A stretch of 64,000 nt of DNA from Embiotoca jacksoni (GCA_022577435.1 JAKOON010000013.1:471001-535000); one strand, 5' to 3'; numbered from the stretch's first letter, positions 34,018-47,616 are shown. The notes: generated from the sequence alone by a model not told the origin. A program made the numbers and translations.

Positions 34018-37000
34018 CAGACTACAGTTGTAGGGAATCTGGGAAGATCAGAAACATAAATTTCCCCCATATTTGCAGTCATTTTTTTTAATTCTAAAAC
34101 AAAAAATGTCAAGAAGATTCAGTTTGGTTAAGAAATGTCAGTTAGACAACATCATCTCTCTAAATATATATGTATTATATATCTGAATACACCGGAGCAG
34201 ATACGGCTGAGAGCATCGACGGTACATCTTGTTGTACTAGACTTTGAATTCGTATTAAAAAAAAAATGTTTTACTTCTTTCTGAAGTTACATCATCACAG
34301 TTTGATGTCTCAAGGAAACTGTTAGGAAACGTTGTGCATTATGCATGACAGCTGTTTACATTCAGAGGAGACGCATCCCTTTAAGTTGTATTAGGAGAAT
34401 GTGATTTCACAGGCCTCCCTCTTATGCCATTAAATCACAACCATTTTGTAGAACTGACAGCTGAACTGTCATTTTTTTCCTCATCGCTGCTTTCTATCTG
34501 GCAGCGAGGGAGGCGCATGATTGCAGATCTGAAAAGTGTTTATTAGTTTTCTCCGACCAATATTACAAACACACAGGAAGAACAAAGTTACACTTTCTCC
34601 GTGAACCAACATTTATATCATCGTAGCAGGAAAAAGATATAAAAATCCAGCCAGACAAGATTTTCTTCTGGTTCGTTTGAGGTCAAAATAATACAGAAGA
34701 TTCTCAGTCATCGAGGTCCATCTGAGGTTTATTCAAAGGAGTACTTGGACTTCTGAGAGGTTAAAACATCAACAAACTCAAAACAGTCCCCTGGCCTTCA
34801 AATAACATTAATATTTGAGATACAAAAAGCTTCCAAGTAAAACCTTTCTGATCTCACAGGTTAAAGCGTCTCATGTTTACTTCTTGGAAAATGACTTCTA
34901 TAAACTGCCTAAAAATGGACATTGTTTTGCAAACTAAAGCAATATAACATGAAAAACATCTCCATTAAATAAATATATTTTTTTCAAGAATATTTTTGTA
35001 ATCTGAAATTACCATTTTGAGATAATAAAGACATTTTTCTGGTTCAATCAGATTTCATGAAGTCTAATTTGTGAGAATTAATAACTGATTCTCTGAGATA
35101 CATGATTTTGTCATCATACTGTATATTGCCATGAATTTAATAATACAATCTCCGACTTATAAACCAATTAATAATTCACTTTGGAGAAATGAAGACGAGC
35201 AGTATCCCATTTCAGTTCTTTAAGATTTTAAGCCCCGCCCCTTCTAGCTCCTTTCCGGTGAGGCCACTCCCCCAGTTAGAGGGCGCTCCTACATGAGGGG
35301 TGGAGCCACGGGACGGGAAGTACTTTTCTGGAAACCTCAAAACGTGTTAAACGAAGTCACATCAAGTGAGTTCAAACTGCTTGTTTTAGTTCACATTTAC
35401 ACTTCATTAGGAAAAGAACGAAATTCCCCTTTTAACTAGAAATAAGTGGCGTCGGGTTCCATCACCGAATCACTGCTGCAGATCCAGTGGTTAGTCTGCG
35501 TCTGGGGCCTCAGGTGGACCATCTGTCCAGACAGACAGACACAAGGCCAGATGGTCGAACATATTTCATGCCCCCTCCCCTTCTTCCACCCCCCACCTCC
35601 CCTCCCCACCATGTTACAGACAGACCAGGATGAAAAACGAGTCTCTCCACACAGAGTAAACACACACAAACTCCCAGATGCTCTTCTTTCGTCGCAGGTG
35701 GCGCTCAAACAAACACAGAGAGGAGTTTGAGCCGCCGCCGACATCGATATCAGCCGGAAGAAATGTTTGAAAACTCTGAGACTCTTCAGAAAAACCACAG
35801 CTGAAACTTATACAAATATGTGTCGCTGTAGACGAGAATTATATCGTGATCTTCAACTCCTACTCAGTCGTAATCTTCGGATCAATTCTCTTCATAAGGA
35901 GTCTGTCGGAAAAAGCAAAAATGTGACAAAATAAACGTTCTGATTGTTGAATTAGTTTTTTAAGTGCAACTTCAACCTTCAGAAGAGATTTGTGTATATT
36001 ATTATATTACATTCAGCCTCCCTGAGCTCAGACTGTCGTCCCTCTGAGTTGTCTGACCTTTTGCTCGGCCTGCTTCGCTTTCTTTCAAATCCTCCACTTC
36101 TACTTATCTCCAGACTTTGAGACAGATTTTGAAATCAGCTCCTCATCGTGACCGTCTCCGGCTCGCTCTTTAACAGCTTTCATCACAAAATAAATACAAA
36201 AAAAAAAAGAGGTCACTCCTCGTCCTGCAATTCAATTTGATATTCGCCACTTGCGGCTCCTCCGGCGGCCTCACACGGAGCCAACGCTGCAAGAAGCAAC
36301 TGAAGCGGGAAGCATTTGCTTGTCTGGTTGATGTTTTTCTTCCACGTGATGGAATCAGAGTTTAAACTCGACACAACACGCGTCGCCGGGAAGACTTCGA
36401 TCTCAACAGCTGTTTCCTTTGCGGGGTCGTTGGAGAAGTTGTACGACAAGACGGACAACGAGGGAAACGTGGACTGTAGAGGAGGTTAGTCTCACCTTCA
36501 GTAAAGACACAACAAACAGACTTTCAAAGTTGTAATCCTGCATCCACGTGTTTTGTTTTTTTTACACACTAAAAATACACTAAATTCCTCTTCTCGTAAA
36601 ACATGAATAAAATATTGAAAGTGATGTGTAGAGACGTGCTAACTCCTCCTATCACATGCAGCCACACCCGAGCGCTTACTGCTTATGGTAGCAAAACAGC
36701 GTCAAGCAGAAAAGTATCGTTTCATCATTTATTTACATTTTCAGGGTCTAATTTATTCATTTTTTCTTCTCAGGAAAAGGTGGTTTAAGGTGAAGAGTTG
36801 TAGCTCCCTGACGAACGCCTTGTTTCCACCGCCGGAACCGTCTCTGCTCGACTTTCCTGGATTTAATTTCCCGGCGCGGGGAGTAGCGTGACGTCATCGT
36901 CAGTGACTGACCGCATGCTTTTATTGGGAACCAACCGAAGGCACGTCTGCAACTCCTCAACTTCACCGCAAATAAATCAATCAAATCGAGCAGAGTACAA

Positions 37001-38062
37001 ATGAGCGGCTACCAGCAGAGGAAATGTTCAATACCGATTCATAATGAACCGTATCCAGATGTTTGAAGAGATGTGATTCTGTGATACGGATGGCCTTCAT
37101 GTGGCTGGTGCTGTTTGTCTGTTTCTTTAAACTTTGCCTCGTGAAGGTCTGAGGACTGAAATATGGTGTTATTAAAGTGAATTAAGTGACGGACAGTGTT
37201 CGGCGTTCTCTCCACTTGTGGTCACGAATGTGTTGATTCCAATGAAGATATGTTTACAGCCAATAAATCAGAATAAATACCAGCAGATGTCCAACAGTGA
37301 CGAGTAAGGAGGTATGAACTGCAGAGGAATGAAGTTTATGCACAATGATTATTAATATTAATCACACACTGCAAGTAGTCCAGCTGTCGATCAAACTGCA
37401 GGAGTGAGTGGAAGCAGGTGGCGAGGGGAACGTGTCCACGAGCTAACGGGCTAACGAGCAGCAGCTCGATGACCCGAGTCTGCAACAAACCGAGCGGCGG
37501 CGCGGACAGGCGGCGGCGTGGCACGGATTAGCGAAGACGTTAAGACGGTGAGGTAACAGGTTGTGTCAAGTATCCAGGTGTGCAGTATACTAAACCATCT
37601 CTGCAGCCAGCGTGAGGTGGAAACCTGTTAGCGAACCTTAGCGATGCCTCCGTTTCTACGGCTGGCAGTTAGTGTGCTGTTATATAAATGCTGTGTAGGC
37701 AGGAGAAGGTGTTAGCTTGTGTCGGTGTCAGATTCGAGAGTGCGAAGCTGTGATTGCTTCCCGGGAGCCGTTCAAAACCCCAACACGCACAAAACTGAGA
37801 AACATATTAGCTGGAAATATTTGTCAGTTTTTTGCCAGACCACTTTCAGACCCGGAGGTACGTTCTCATCCGACGCAGCGTGCGGTGTAATCACACTGCT
37901 GCTAAATCATGTTATCTGCTCTCTTTGAAAAAAGCTCTTTGGTGGAAAAACTGTTGTCGAAACTGTAAATTTTCCAAACTACCAATTCAGAACTGCTTCC
38001 TTTCAGCGTGGTTGCAGAGTGTGCATCACATGCACGTTTTACCAGAGTGCAAAAATACTCAC

Positions 38063-38084
38063 GGGGGGGGGGGGGGGGGGGGGG
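38063..38084. repeat. poly-G tract (22 G)
   Basis: Long G homopolymer. Confidence 0.95.
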
Positions 38085-38260
38085 CAGTCAGGTGTTACCC
38101 AAGTCGGGACATTTTGGACGAGTGGTAAAAGAATAAACAGACTTCTATACACCAGAATCTGTTTCACATTTCATCATCATATCCCGTCTTGAAAGAAGAA
38201 AGAAAAGCTAAACGGGCTACTGACACAAAGGTAAGCATCTTGTTCAGGCTTCTGATGAGG

Positions 38261-38353
38261 TCACGGCAAAGCGTGAAATAGACACGCCCCGTCCACTACA
38301 GCAAAACGTGAGATGGCCACGCTTTGGCCTCTCTAGGCGTGAAAGTTACACGT
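38261..38353. mobile_element. foldback repeat, copy 2 (partial)
   Basis: TCACGGCAAAGCGTGAAATA, GACACGCCCCGTCCACTACA and GCAAAACGTGAGATGGCCAC are the reverse complement of the right part of the copy at 29.2-29.5 kb; TCTAGGCGTGAAAGTTACAC then resembles its left arm. Confidence 0.7.
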
Positions 38354-39273
38354 AAAAGCACAGCAGGGTCGATACAGTTATACAGCTGTTGGAAAAAAAA
38401 AAAAAAAGGTCTAGAAGATCATTTTTTTTTGAAGAAACTGGAAGAAATGTTGAGTCAAATAAAAAGTCTGTTCACAGAAATAATACGTCAAACATCTGGA
38501 TACAAGTATTATTGTGAAGAGTGGAAAAATATCTAACATGCTCTGCAGGTGTCGTTTGTACTTTCCAAACCGTTGTTCAGTGTAGACTCAAGTCTCCTGA
38601 AACCTGTAAGACCATTTATTTGTTTGAAACCTGTCCCCCCTCCCAGCTGGATCATTACTTCTGTGTTCTTTTGGAGCTGTAATTGTGAAGACTTCAATAA
38701 TTAATGGCGAACAATTCCTCAAAGTGCTGCTCTGGAGCTGTGGCTCCAACCACATGACTGCTTTATAAAATGTGTCCTACCCGCCATTTAAAGGAACACT
38801 AACCACCGGTTATTCCGAGGAATACCAAGAATTATTGTCAAAAATGCTTGTGGGAGTTGCAGCGCTGAGTGGTTATCTCCTGAAGTTTCGGATAATCCTT
38901 TAGCTCTTCAGAGAGGCTTTTTGGCCCATTACTCTGCAATGAGGAATCTGAAACAGTCACTTTGCACCAGAGCTCTAACTAGGGGACCCCCCCCGACACC
39001 CCCGGGCCTGAGAGAGTGGAGACTTTCGGTAATCCTTCAGTGATTGTTTTGCTCCCGACTCGGGCCATGAGAATGATATCACTGTGGAGAAAAAAACAAG
39101 TTTGTGAAGTCGTAAAAACAATCAAATTAGGGTGTAAATCCATCAGCAGGGATATGAAGGAACATCCTGATACTAGGGCTATTAAAAAAATAAATAAATA
39201 TATATATATATATAGAAAAATCTCTTGAAACTAAACGATTATTAGTCAACTATTCAGTTGGCAAATAGCTTTT

Positions 39274-39322
39274 AGGTGCATTACCGCCACCCCAGGCACC
39301 AGTAAAAACAGGGTGAATGAGA
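39274..39322. repeat. GTGCATTACCGCCACC element, copy 1
   Basis: Shares GGTGCATTACCGCCACC and GTAAAAACAGGG..AATGAG with the copy at 44.73 kb. Confidence 0.6.
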
Positions 39323-40470
39323 ACGATAGACGCATGTATAAACGGACTTCCCTCCTCCTTTTACCCACGACGATCCTGTTGGCTTTTATCGCTGCATCAT
39401 CCAGATGCCTCCAATCCATTTCAATCCAATTTCATTAGCTGTCCTCGAGGAGATTCAAACAGACTCTGCCACGGCTGTAAACACTCTGCCTTTGGGTGAA
39501 ATTTGCCGTTTGAATTAAAAACATGGCTCGTGGCTCATCTCTACCTCACTCGCAATTCGATGAAGGGGATGTTTCTGTTTTAATCAATACATCTGTCACA
39601 GGCTTTAGAGTTTTCAACTCGTCTGCTTTTAAAATCCCAGTTGACTCCTGCATTGTTTCCAGCATATAAAGGGCTTTTACATTACATACCACTTTGTATG
39701 AAAGAATGAAATAATAATAATGTATTTGTGGGCCTAAACAACAGCTGAGCTATTAGCACATATCACAGGGGTGTGCGTCCTGAGTGTGAGTCTCGGGAGC
39801 TGCTCATTTCACATGTATTTTCCATCAGGCACTAAAGCACATATTTTGTCAAATTGCTGAGTCATAGTGTCCCACAAACATGGTTCAGATGTCGCCAGAC
39901 TCTACACAATGTCCTCTACACAACTTTAAAAAGATATCTCTACTGACCATATTTTAAGGAGAGATACATGTAAAAACATAATAGTTTTCATAAGATGAAT
40001 TTTATTTCCTAGATGTAAAGGCTAATATAACAAAAAACTCTAAATATTATCAATGGTGAAAGATCTGGATAGCCTAGACTGTCTTGAAAAACAAAACAAA
40101 AGAACAGTTGTAGCATGACTGGTTATCCGTTATAATAAACAAGATACGAGCTTAAAAGTTCAATTAGTGAATAACCGAGACGTCAAAGGATTAATCAGAC
40201 AGTAAAACGACAGATTAAGGAGAAGACGGAGAGAAAAAGGCTTCAGCCAAATCAGAAACATAAAGAACCCTGCCCTGCTTTTTAAATGTCATATTGTTAA
40301 CTAATTAAATCAGTTCATGAAGCTGCCGGGATTTTATTTCTTTATTTCTTTCAGAGCAAAAATAAAATAAAACAAGACGTTGATGATAAAGAGGGAGGCA
40401 GCGTGTGGTCTCCAAAAAACACAGCTGTACAACAATCCCTCCATCTCCCACTTTACCAACCACCCACATC

Positions 40471-40471
<1 letters not shown>

Positions 40472-40543
<72 letters not shown>
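40472..40543. repeat. (AC)36 microsatellite
   Basis: Uninterrupted AC run. Confidence 0.97.
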
Positions 40544-40544
<1 letters not shown>

Positions 40545-41225
40545 GTCCTCCCCTCTGCTGGTGCTCATACAGTGCACTAATCACCAGCTCGATAAATCAA
40601 TGACCCAGCCAATAACCATTACTTCAAATTAGAGCTGCTTGCTCCTGTGAGGGGAAAAAGCAGCTGACACCTTCATAAAGGCGCCTTTCATTAGCGGCTA
40701 TCGACCGAGGTGGTGGTGGTGGTGGTGGGCGGGGGAATCAGCAGGAGGGAGGAGTGAAGAAGAAGAAGAAGAAAAAAGAGTCAGACATGCTAAAGAAAGA
40801 AAGAAAGTTGTGTTTTACAGTAAATAAATCTTGGCTGCAGATAAATTCCCCCTCTGCCAGAATTTATCCTTCTTTAACAGATGGGATCGGGTTCACTGCT
40901 TCAGAGGCAGAATTACTGTCTGCGTGGTTGGGTTTTCTTTTTTTGGGGAGGCGGGAGAGGGATTGGAGGATGCAGAAAATGGCAGCCTCACTGTATCTCT
41001 CTCTCTTTCACCCCCCCTCCCCTCTTCCCCCCTCCATCCATTGGAGACACCGATGTGGGTCACATGTAAAAAAAAATTGTGCTGCCGTTTGCCTCCCCGC
41101 GGCGGGATCCACCAACTGAGACATCATACATCATCTCAGCTTGCTTATTGTGAGGCAGCCGTTCACCCGACTGCTTTGTAGATCACTTATGTAAGGGCGG
41201 TTTTAGGATGATTTTTATTTTGAGC

Positions 41226-41250
41226 GGGGGGGGGGGGGGGGGGGGGGGGG
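41226..41250. repeat. poly-G tract (25 G)
   Basis: The longest G homopolymer in the window. Confidence 0.95.
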
Positions 41251-41353
41251 AGGTGTTCACTATTTGACCCACAGATGGCAGTGTGGTATAACCGATTTGA
41301 GCTGGAAAAATGGCGGTCATCACTGTCCAGTCACCTGCTAGCAGACTCAAGTC

Positions 41354-41354
<1 letters not shown>

Positions 41355-41395
<41 letters not shown>

Positions 41396-41396
41396 C

Positions 41397-41440
<44 letters not shown>
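41355..41440. repeat. (AC)n microsatellite with two CG breaks
   Basis: AC run of 86 bases. Confidence 0.96.
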
Positions 41441-41442
<2 letters not shown>

Positions 41443-42149
41443 CAGCTCGCTGCCGGTTATGAATGATGAATCTCGTAGCCCACAGAGAGATAACGCCTCA
41501 GTCTCTCCTCCAATCAGAGCCGCCGGTTCGATGCATTCACTGACTTTTCATTCAGAAGGTTCTTCGTTTTCTTTCTTTCTTTTTTTTAACTCCCGGCTCA
41601 GCGTGGTTTTTTTTCGGAGGGTTAACGACGACAGCTCTGCGCTCACGTGAATGTAGCTAAAATAACTAAAGGGGGTTGATTGAGTTCTTGAAATAACCTG
41701 CAGAGCTGCTGCATCTCAGATAAACCACCTGATACTAGACGGCCGTCACATCGTCACTCCTAAACACTATTATTGCATTCAAATCTCATAAACCGCTTAC
41801 TTTCACTCAAATTTAAAAGCTCCAGTGTTGGAAATCCGGACTTTAATTCAGATCTTAACTGCATGAACACAGAACCATATTTATTATGGCGTAATATTTG
41901 CAGCATAAATCAGATTTCAATGACGCAAATTGTGTTCAGATGGATTTGGATGCACGGACCGACTGACCTGCTGACATTAAGCGCTCCCGACGGTGGAGCC
42001 AAAAATGCAAATTAAAGTCTTTTTAAATTATTAATTATGTAGTGATATTTTCCCTTTACTGAACAAAACCAGTCTCTTTTGAATCCATCGTTTTAATATT
42101 GTTTTATACTGTTATTTTGTGTTTTGACAGGTGCTTTGTAAATAAAATG

Positions 42150-42183
42150 TATTATTATTATTATCATTATTATTATTATTATT
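42150..42183. repeat. (ATT)n run at the end of a retroposon-like tail
   Basis: Preceded by GGTGCTTTGTAAATAAAATG, the kind of tail seen on fish SINE/LINE 3' ends. Confidence 0.7.
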
Positions 42184-42890
42184 CTTTGCATACCAAGACA
42201 GGATAATTTAAACTGATGGTGAGAAAAGTTCATCCTGATATTAGTTCCACTGCGTTACGACGTGAATCTCTTCATAACAGCGTTTTAAATATCACATTTC
42301 ACACTTGATTATTTCTTAGAAAAGAGAAAATGTAATTTTGTTAAATAATCTACTTTAGAAATAATGAGCCAATTTGAAGGTGCATTAGAGATGTGAGGTG
42401 ATATCCAGTTCAACGTCCCGCTTTCCTCTATCAGATTATGCTGCAGGTAAATGTGATATGATTTCACCAGAAGTTCCTCAACAGTGAAACTTTAACCGAT
42501 CTGAAATAACGTGTTCAGCTCGCATTAAAATGTTGATATCAAAATCTTATCGTTGGTGCACAAACAACCCCTGAAAAACCATGGTTGTCAAAAGCTATAA
42601 TGAAATCTGTCTCGTTTAAGTCGACAACAGTTTACACCTGCAGGTAACACTGAAACCTACAACCTTTCAAAATAAAAGCCACTGATTCATATTTTCCAAG
42701 CATGCTTGGAAAATGGTAAAAAAAAACAAAAAACAGACTTTACTTGGTCAGACATTGCAACCGAGGATGCAGACAGACAGACAAAAGCAAAGCGGCTTAG
42801 CCAAGCATGTCTCAGTCGGGGAGAAAGAAGAGGCTGACAGGCGGGAGAGAAAAGAGCTGAGCTGCAGAGCCGAAGGAACATCAATCTGGG

Positions 42891-42925
42891 AAATATATAT
42901 ATGCATATATATATATATATGCATA

Positions 42926-42958
<33 letters not shown>

Positions 42959-42966
42959 GTATATAA
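42891..42966. repeat. AT/GCATATAT palindromic array
   Basis: Self-complementary AT repeats with ATGCAT spacers; prone to cruciform formation. Confidence 0.9.
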
Positions 42967-43261
42967 ACAGGGACTGATGACTAAACAGAAGCAGCTGTGT
43001 TTGGATGAGGCTGATCAGGTCAAGGAAAAACGCTCCGAGGACCCCTGGTGGACAGGTGAGGAACGGCAGCATCCGGAGATCAGATTTGCTTATCCGCACG
43101 TGTTGCCGTGGTAACGACGTTGGCGCAAGCTAAGCTCGCTTACAAACGCGGAAGCTGCCGGTACGAAAGAGGCAACAGGCGGTTAATTTGGGGCGTCTGT
43201 CTGACTGTTGTTATCTACGCGACACGATAGCGTTAGATTCTGCTGAAAACGACGCAATAAA

Positions 43262-43440
43262 TCAGCGTCTGTAGAAATCTGATGAAGAATCATATTTCAA
43301 AACCACCTCCAAATGTGGTTTGGATCCAGATTGCCAAAATCAGATTACATGTTTTTTTTTTTTCCTGCTTTAAAAAAAAATCAATCTGGATGGGAGAAAA
43401 AAAAAATAATCTAATTTGGTCTGGCGGTCTGAAAGTAGCA
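43262..43440 (-). repeat. CCAGATT dispersed repeat, copy 1
   Basis: The reverse complement shares CAAATTAGATT, ATCCAGATTGATTTTT, CCACATTTG(G/C)AGGTGGTTT and GAAAT.TGATT, in the same order, with 48190-48345. Probably a MITE relic. Confidence 0.6.
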
Positions 43441-43981
43441 ACAGAAGTAGTTAATAAAACCATTAAATATTTTGAAAAATACTCGGATTTACTTTCTTCC
43501 TCAGCGAGATGTGCAGATCTAAAAATTCACACCAGTGCTTGAAGTGAGGACGTGATCAGCTGACCTCCGTCCACACAAAACAGAAGAAAACAAGAACCTC
43601 CAAAGCCGACTTCTTTACAGAAAATGTTTGACTGCGTATGTGAAGTTTCCGGAGACGTTTGTACCCATTATACTCAAATTATGAAATATTGTATTTCCGC
43701 AAAAGGAGGTTATTTGAAGGCAGGTCAAGCTTGTTTTGTCCTCACGTTGTCTGAAGGGTGTAAAGCCTAAATTTCCTCTTCCCTCCTTTTCATCTCCTCC
43801 CGTGTTATTTTTTTTATTTTTTCCTCCCTTCAGTGTAGCGCCAACCATTTATCTTTATTTGAGCAGCTAAATTATAACATTAAACATAACTCAAGTCTCT
43901 GAAATGGAGAGGACGACCCACTTCCCCAATTGATTGGCAGTCGACCAGTAACTTCAGCTCATCACATCTACCCACCAACTG

Positions 43982-44003
43982 CCCCCCCCCCCCCCCCCCC
44001 CCC
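43982..44003. repeat. poly-C tract (22 C)
   Basis: C homopolymer. Confidence 0.95.
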
Positions 44004-44730
44004 GACTGTCTCCGAGCTAATTTTATTGATGGCGCCATCTCACACAAGACAGGGAAAGTGAGTCAGTTATATTTTCTGCAGCAATCTTATGTCATTTTTA
44101 CACTTTTTCTCTCCTCGGGGCAGTCGGACTTCGCAGTTAGTATATCATCATTAACAGGAAATTAGCAGTATTCAAACAGGAATTGAAAAAAAGAAAGAAA
44201 AAAAAGGCACAATTAAAACGGCATGTCAGATGAACTCGGCTCAATCGATGAAAACTTCCCGGACAGAGAGCCCTTTTCTCTCTTTTTCTTTTTTTCTGAG
44301 GAGAAAAGTCTGGACGAACGGCAACGCTGTGGAGAAGGAGGACGATGTTTTCATAACGTTCTCCTTACCTAATGCAGGCTGCGGCCCTGGATGAGTAATT
44401 TCTGGTAACATGGAAAGAAAATACACAAAGTGGAGGTGAGAGGAATGTGGATGTCGGTGAAGTGAAGCTCCTTAAAGACTATTTTTATAGTCCTACCTGC
44501 ACTCACAGGTGTCTTCGTCTCCTCGGCTTCGCTTCACATTCGTAGCAACGGACAGATCGAAACTGTTTTTTTTTTATTAAAGCTGCAGCGGCTGCAGGAT
44601 TAAAACTTGTGTTATAGTCGTCGTTGCATGTTTCTGCTTTTTGCACGTTGACGTCTAATCTCACGGAGACTCGGAGCGGCGTGTTCTTCTTCTCCTTATT
44701 TTGTTTGATGGCGGTTTTCAAACAGCTTTG

Positions 44731-44812
44731 AGGTGCATTACCGCCACCTTCTGGTTGGTAGAAACCCCTTACAACCAGGCGCAGGTAAAAACAGGGGAAA
44801 TGAGGAAAGAAC
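44731..44812. repeat. GTGCATTACCGCCACC element, copy 2
   Basis: Reads GAGGTGCATTACCGCCACCT then TCTGG; also matches the CTCF core on the minus strand (13 of 14 at 44741-44754). Confidence 0.6.
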
Positions 44813-45768
44813 GGTAGTCAGATATCGACTATTTGAAAATCATGTCCTAACTCTAGATTAAATCTAATGAAATCTAACATTTCACTTTGTTTTCCACAAA
44901 TAGCTTTTCATGCATTTCCAAATGGAAATATACATTTCAGCTGTATGGCACTTTTCTTTTTTTTTTTTTTAAATGAACCTCACATCAGCACGTACAGACT
45001 TTAAGACGGTGAGTTCATGTTTAAAAAGAATGCAAAGAAAATTGCTTGCGTAGAAATTTAAAAGAGTAAAAAATTGAAATCCCTTTTGAATTTCAAGTAG
45101 TTTCTCCAGTGGAGAAGAGGCTCGGCGTCGTGGCTGTGTCAACAGATTTCTGTGAGTAATACCAGCGGATATATGTGCACACACAGCTGACAGCTCGTAC
45201 CCCTTCACCCTCTCCTGCTGCAGCTTCTCGTCCTGCCAATCCAAAAACCCAGTTTCTCATCAAACAAAAACACAACAGGTCTGGCAAATCATTAGACAAC
45301 CGGGAGCCGAACGGGCTTTTATACGCGGTATTAATTCACAACACAAAGCCGTCGCAGATGCACAACAGATGGGTTCCTTTGCCGCTTTGATTTAAAACTA
45401 CATCACACGGAAAACTAAATGACGGCTCAATTAAGCTGAAAAACTTCAGGGCCAAGTAATGGGATCTCCAGTGACACTACTTTCTAGTCACTTTATTGTC
45501 GTGCAGTAAATGAACTCGGAAGTACAACACGTGTAGATCCTCTGTGTTTGTAGTATTTTGTTTATTTTACTGCCGGACGGCATCGATTACCTCACAAGGT
45601 CGACATGTTTTTCAGTTTACACTCTTATAGTTTGACTTGCTAAAAGCCCTGATTTGTACAATCTGGTACACTAAGCACAACTTTATTCATTTATTCAAAT
45701 GTTATTCCCGCTTTTGGAATAACTTAAGGTTTAATGTACACACAGTTTAAAAAGTCATTGAGTGTGTG

Positions 45769-45771
<3 letters not shown>

Positions 45772-45819
<48 letters not shown>
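45772..45819. repeat. (GT)24 microsatellite
   Basis: Uninterrupted GT run. Confidence 0.97.
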
Positions 45820-45821
<2 letters not shown>

Positions 45822-46399
45822 TTGACGTCCCAGCTGGAGTGCACACAGGACGCCATTTCCTGAGAGTGTTGCCTGTGGGGTGGGAACATGGGCGTGTTGT
45901 ACTGCTGAAGAGTTAGCATTAATACTGGAGACGCCAACTGTCGCAGCAGGTAATGTTTGGATTAGCGTGTCCTTGAGTACAATGTTTAAGTGTCTCGTTC
46001 CCGCCTGGGCGTGCTCCAATTACACAGTGTGTAAAAAGCATATAAGTAGCTTTAGATTTGAAATAATAATTACATAAAAAGAGAGCGAGAGTAAAAAAAA
46101 AAAAAAAAAAAAACGGGCTACTAATCAAAGTTTGCATTGATTGGTTGTAGAAATGGTTGAAATTGACTTGTTTACTTTGTCGTGACGGGATAAAGCCATG
46201 AAAGTAGGTGTTTTTGGAGCAAACCACATACTTTCAAGGTTGTTTTTTTTCCCCCCTCTCCTGTTTGCATTCATGCAACCAACAGGAGCTTTGAAATGAC
46301 TAAAGCCAACCAAGCGGTTGTCAACATTTCTTCTGCACTGCATTCAACAATAACGGTCCATTTTTCTACGTTTTGTTACATTCTTTAACGCTAACGATG

Positions 46400-46810
46400 A
46401 AGGAGTAGCTGTATGGAGTTGTATGAAGTACTTACCCAGTGTCAGTGTATTACATGCAGTACATGGTGGTCAGCATGTCCCCAGTTTGGAGAAAGAAGGC
46501 GAGTCATGCAGAGCTGTGGATGAAGTCAAAAACAAAATGGAGAGTAGCCACCTAAAAAGTGTACGCTATATTTAGAACATTTTTACCACTTTTCAAACAG
46601 GAAAGTGTTGGTTTCAATCCAAACTAACATGTTAAAACACCAAAGTCAAAAAGAGGCAGCAGTGGACCAGCATCTCCCATCTTCTGAGAGGTAAAATTAC
46701 CATTTTTGTCAAGGGAGCATGGTGGCTTTGAAGAGAGAGATATAACAGCTCAATGGGAAACAGCAGTCTGACTGCAAAGTAAAGCAGTACCCCAAACAAT
46801 GTATACTAAA
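46400..46810. repeat. fish-type dispersed repeat relic
   Basis: Phrases such as CCAGCATCTCCCATCTTCTG, AGAGGTAAAATTACC, TTTTGTCAAGGGAGCATGGTGG and GAGATATAACAGCTCAATGG are ones I associate with a repeat common in teleost intergenic DNA. Identification is from memory, without a search. Confidence 0.5.
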
Positions 46811-46857
46811 ATCACAAGAGTTCCTCTGGAGCTGCGATCCTATTCTGACGTACTGGA

Positions 46858-47010
46858 CGTAACTTCCAGGTCTGAAAAATGGTTCCGATGCAGAAGTGTC
46901 TTCAGCTGCAATACCACCGAGTGCCACTAGAGGTCGGCTCTGTTTGAGTCAGGTTACAGCTATCGGTGGACGGGATGAAGTATCGTCGGGGTTTCCAATC
47001 CGACAAATGC
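46858..47010 (-). repeat. family A repeat, copy 7 (internally deleted relic)
   Basis: Joins the 3' end (CTGCAATACC...GAGGTCGGCTC) directly to the 5' part (TTTGAGTCAGGTTACAGCTATCGGTGG). Confidence 0.85.
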
Positions 47011-47384
47011 TGACAAATACCATCGTTGGTGTCAGTAATTTATGGCAGTCGGTCCGTACAACGACAGATTGGATTAGATGCGGATCCTCGACCGGGGGTT
47101 TTCTCTGACTGCGAGCATGCAGACTGCAAACTTTATAAGCATTTTAATCAAGTTTTGATTTGCTCTTTATGTGGCTACAACTGCTCCTAGAGGATTGCCT
47201 CTAACCCAAAGCCTTGCCGTCAGCCAAACGATTGTGTGTTGAGCTGGACAGAGGAGCAAAAAAAAAAAAAAAAAAAGCAGCAGGATATGAGGCTAAGTCC
47301 CCATTCTCTCCGTTTTCTCTCCCTCTCTCGCACACTTTATCCACCGTAATCCCTGGGAGCCCTGAATGATAATAGGTAATGGAT

Positions 47385-47385
<1 letters not shown>

Positions 47386-47430
<45 letters not shown>
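47386..47430. repeat. (CA)n microsatellite
   Basis: CA run of 45 bases. Confidence 0.96.
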
Positions 47431-47435
<5 letters not shown>

Positions 47436-47611
47436 ATCATGTTTTCTATCACCTCAGAGGACATAACATTGACCTCTGTATCACCTTGGAGACGTACCCC
47501 AACCACAACTACACCTTTCTAGACCGTAGCCCTCACTAACGTAACTGATCCTCACCCAAACCACAAACCAAGGCTCCGTCCTTAAAACGTTATGATCTGA
47601 TGGTGGACTGT

Positions 47612-47616
<5 letters not shown>

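Larger units (their letters stand above)
34018..46399. other. non-coding region
   Basis: No defensible exon. Contains a poly-G tract (38063-38084), the second foldback copy (38261-38353), two copies of a GTGCATTACCGCCACC element, poly-G and CA arrays near 41.3 kb, an ATT run, an AT palindrome array and one copy of a CCAGATT repeat (43262-43440). Confidence 0.4.

Noticed and set aside
35436..35798. 120-residue minus-strand frame
   Set aside because: Low-complexity composition, no splice partners, no recognised motif.
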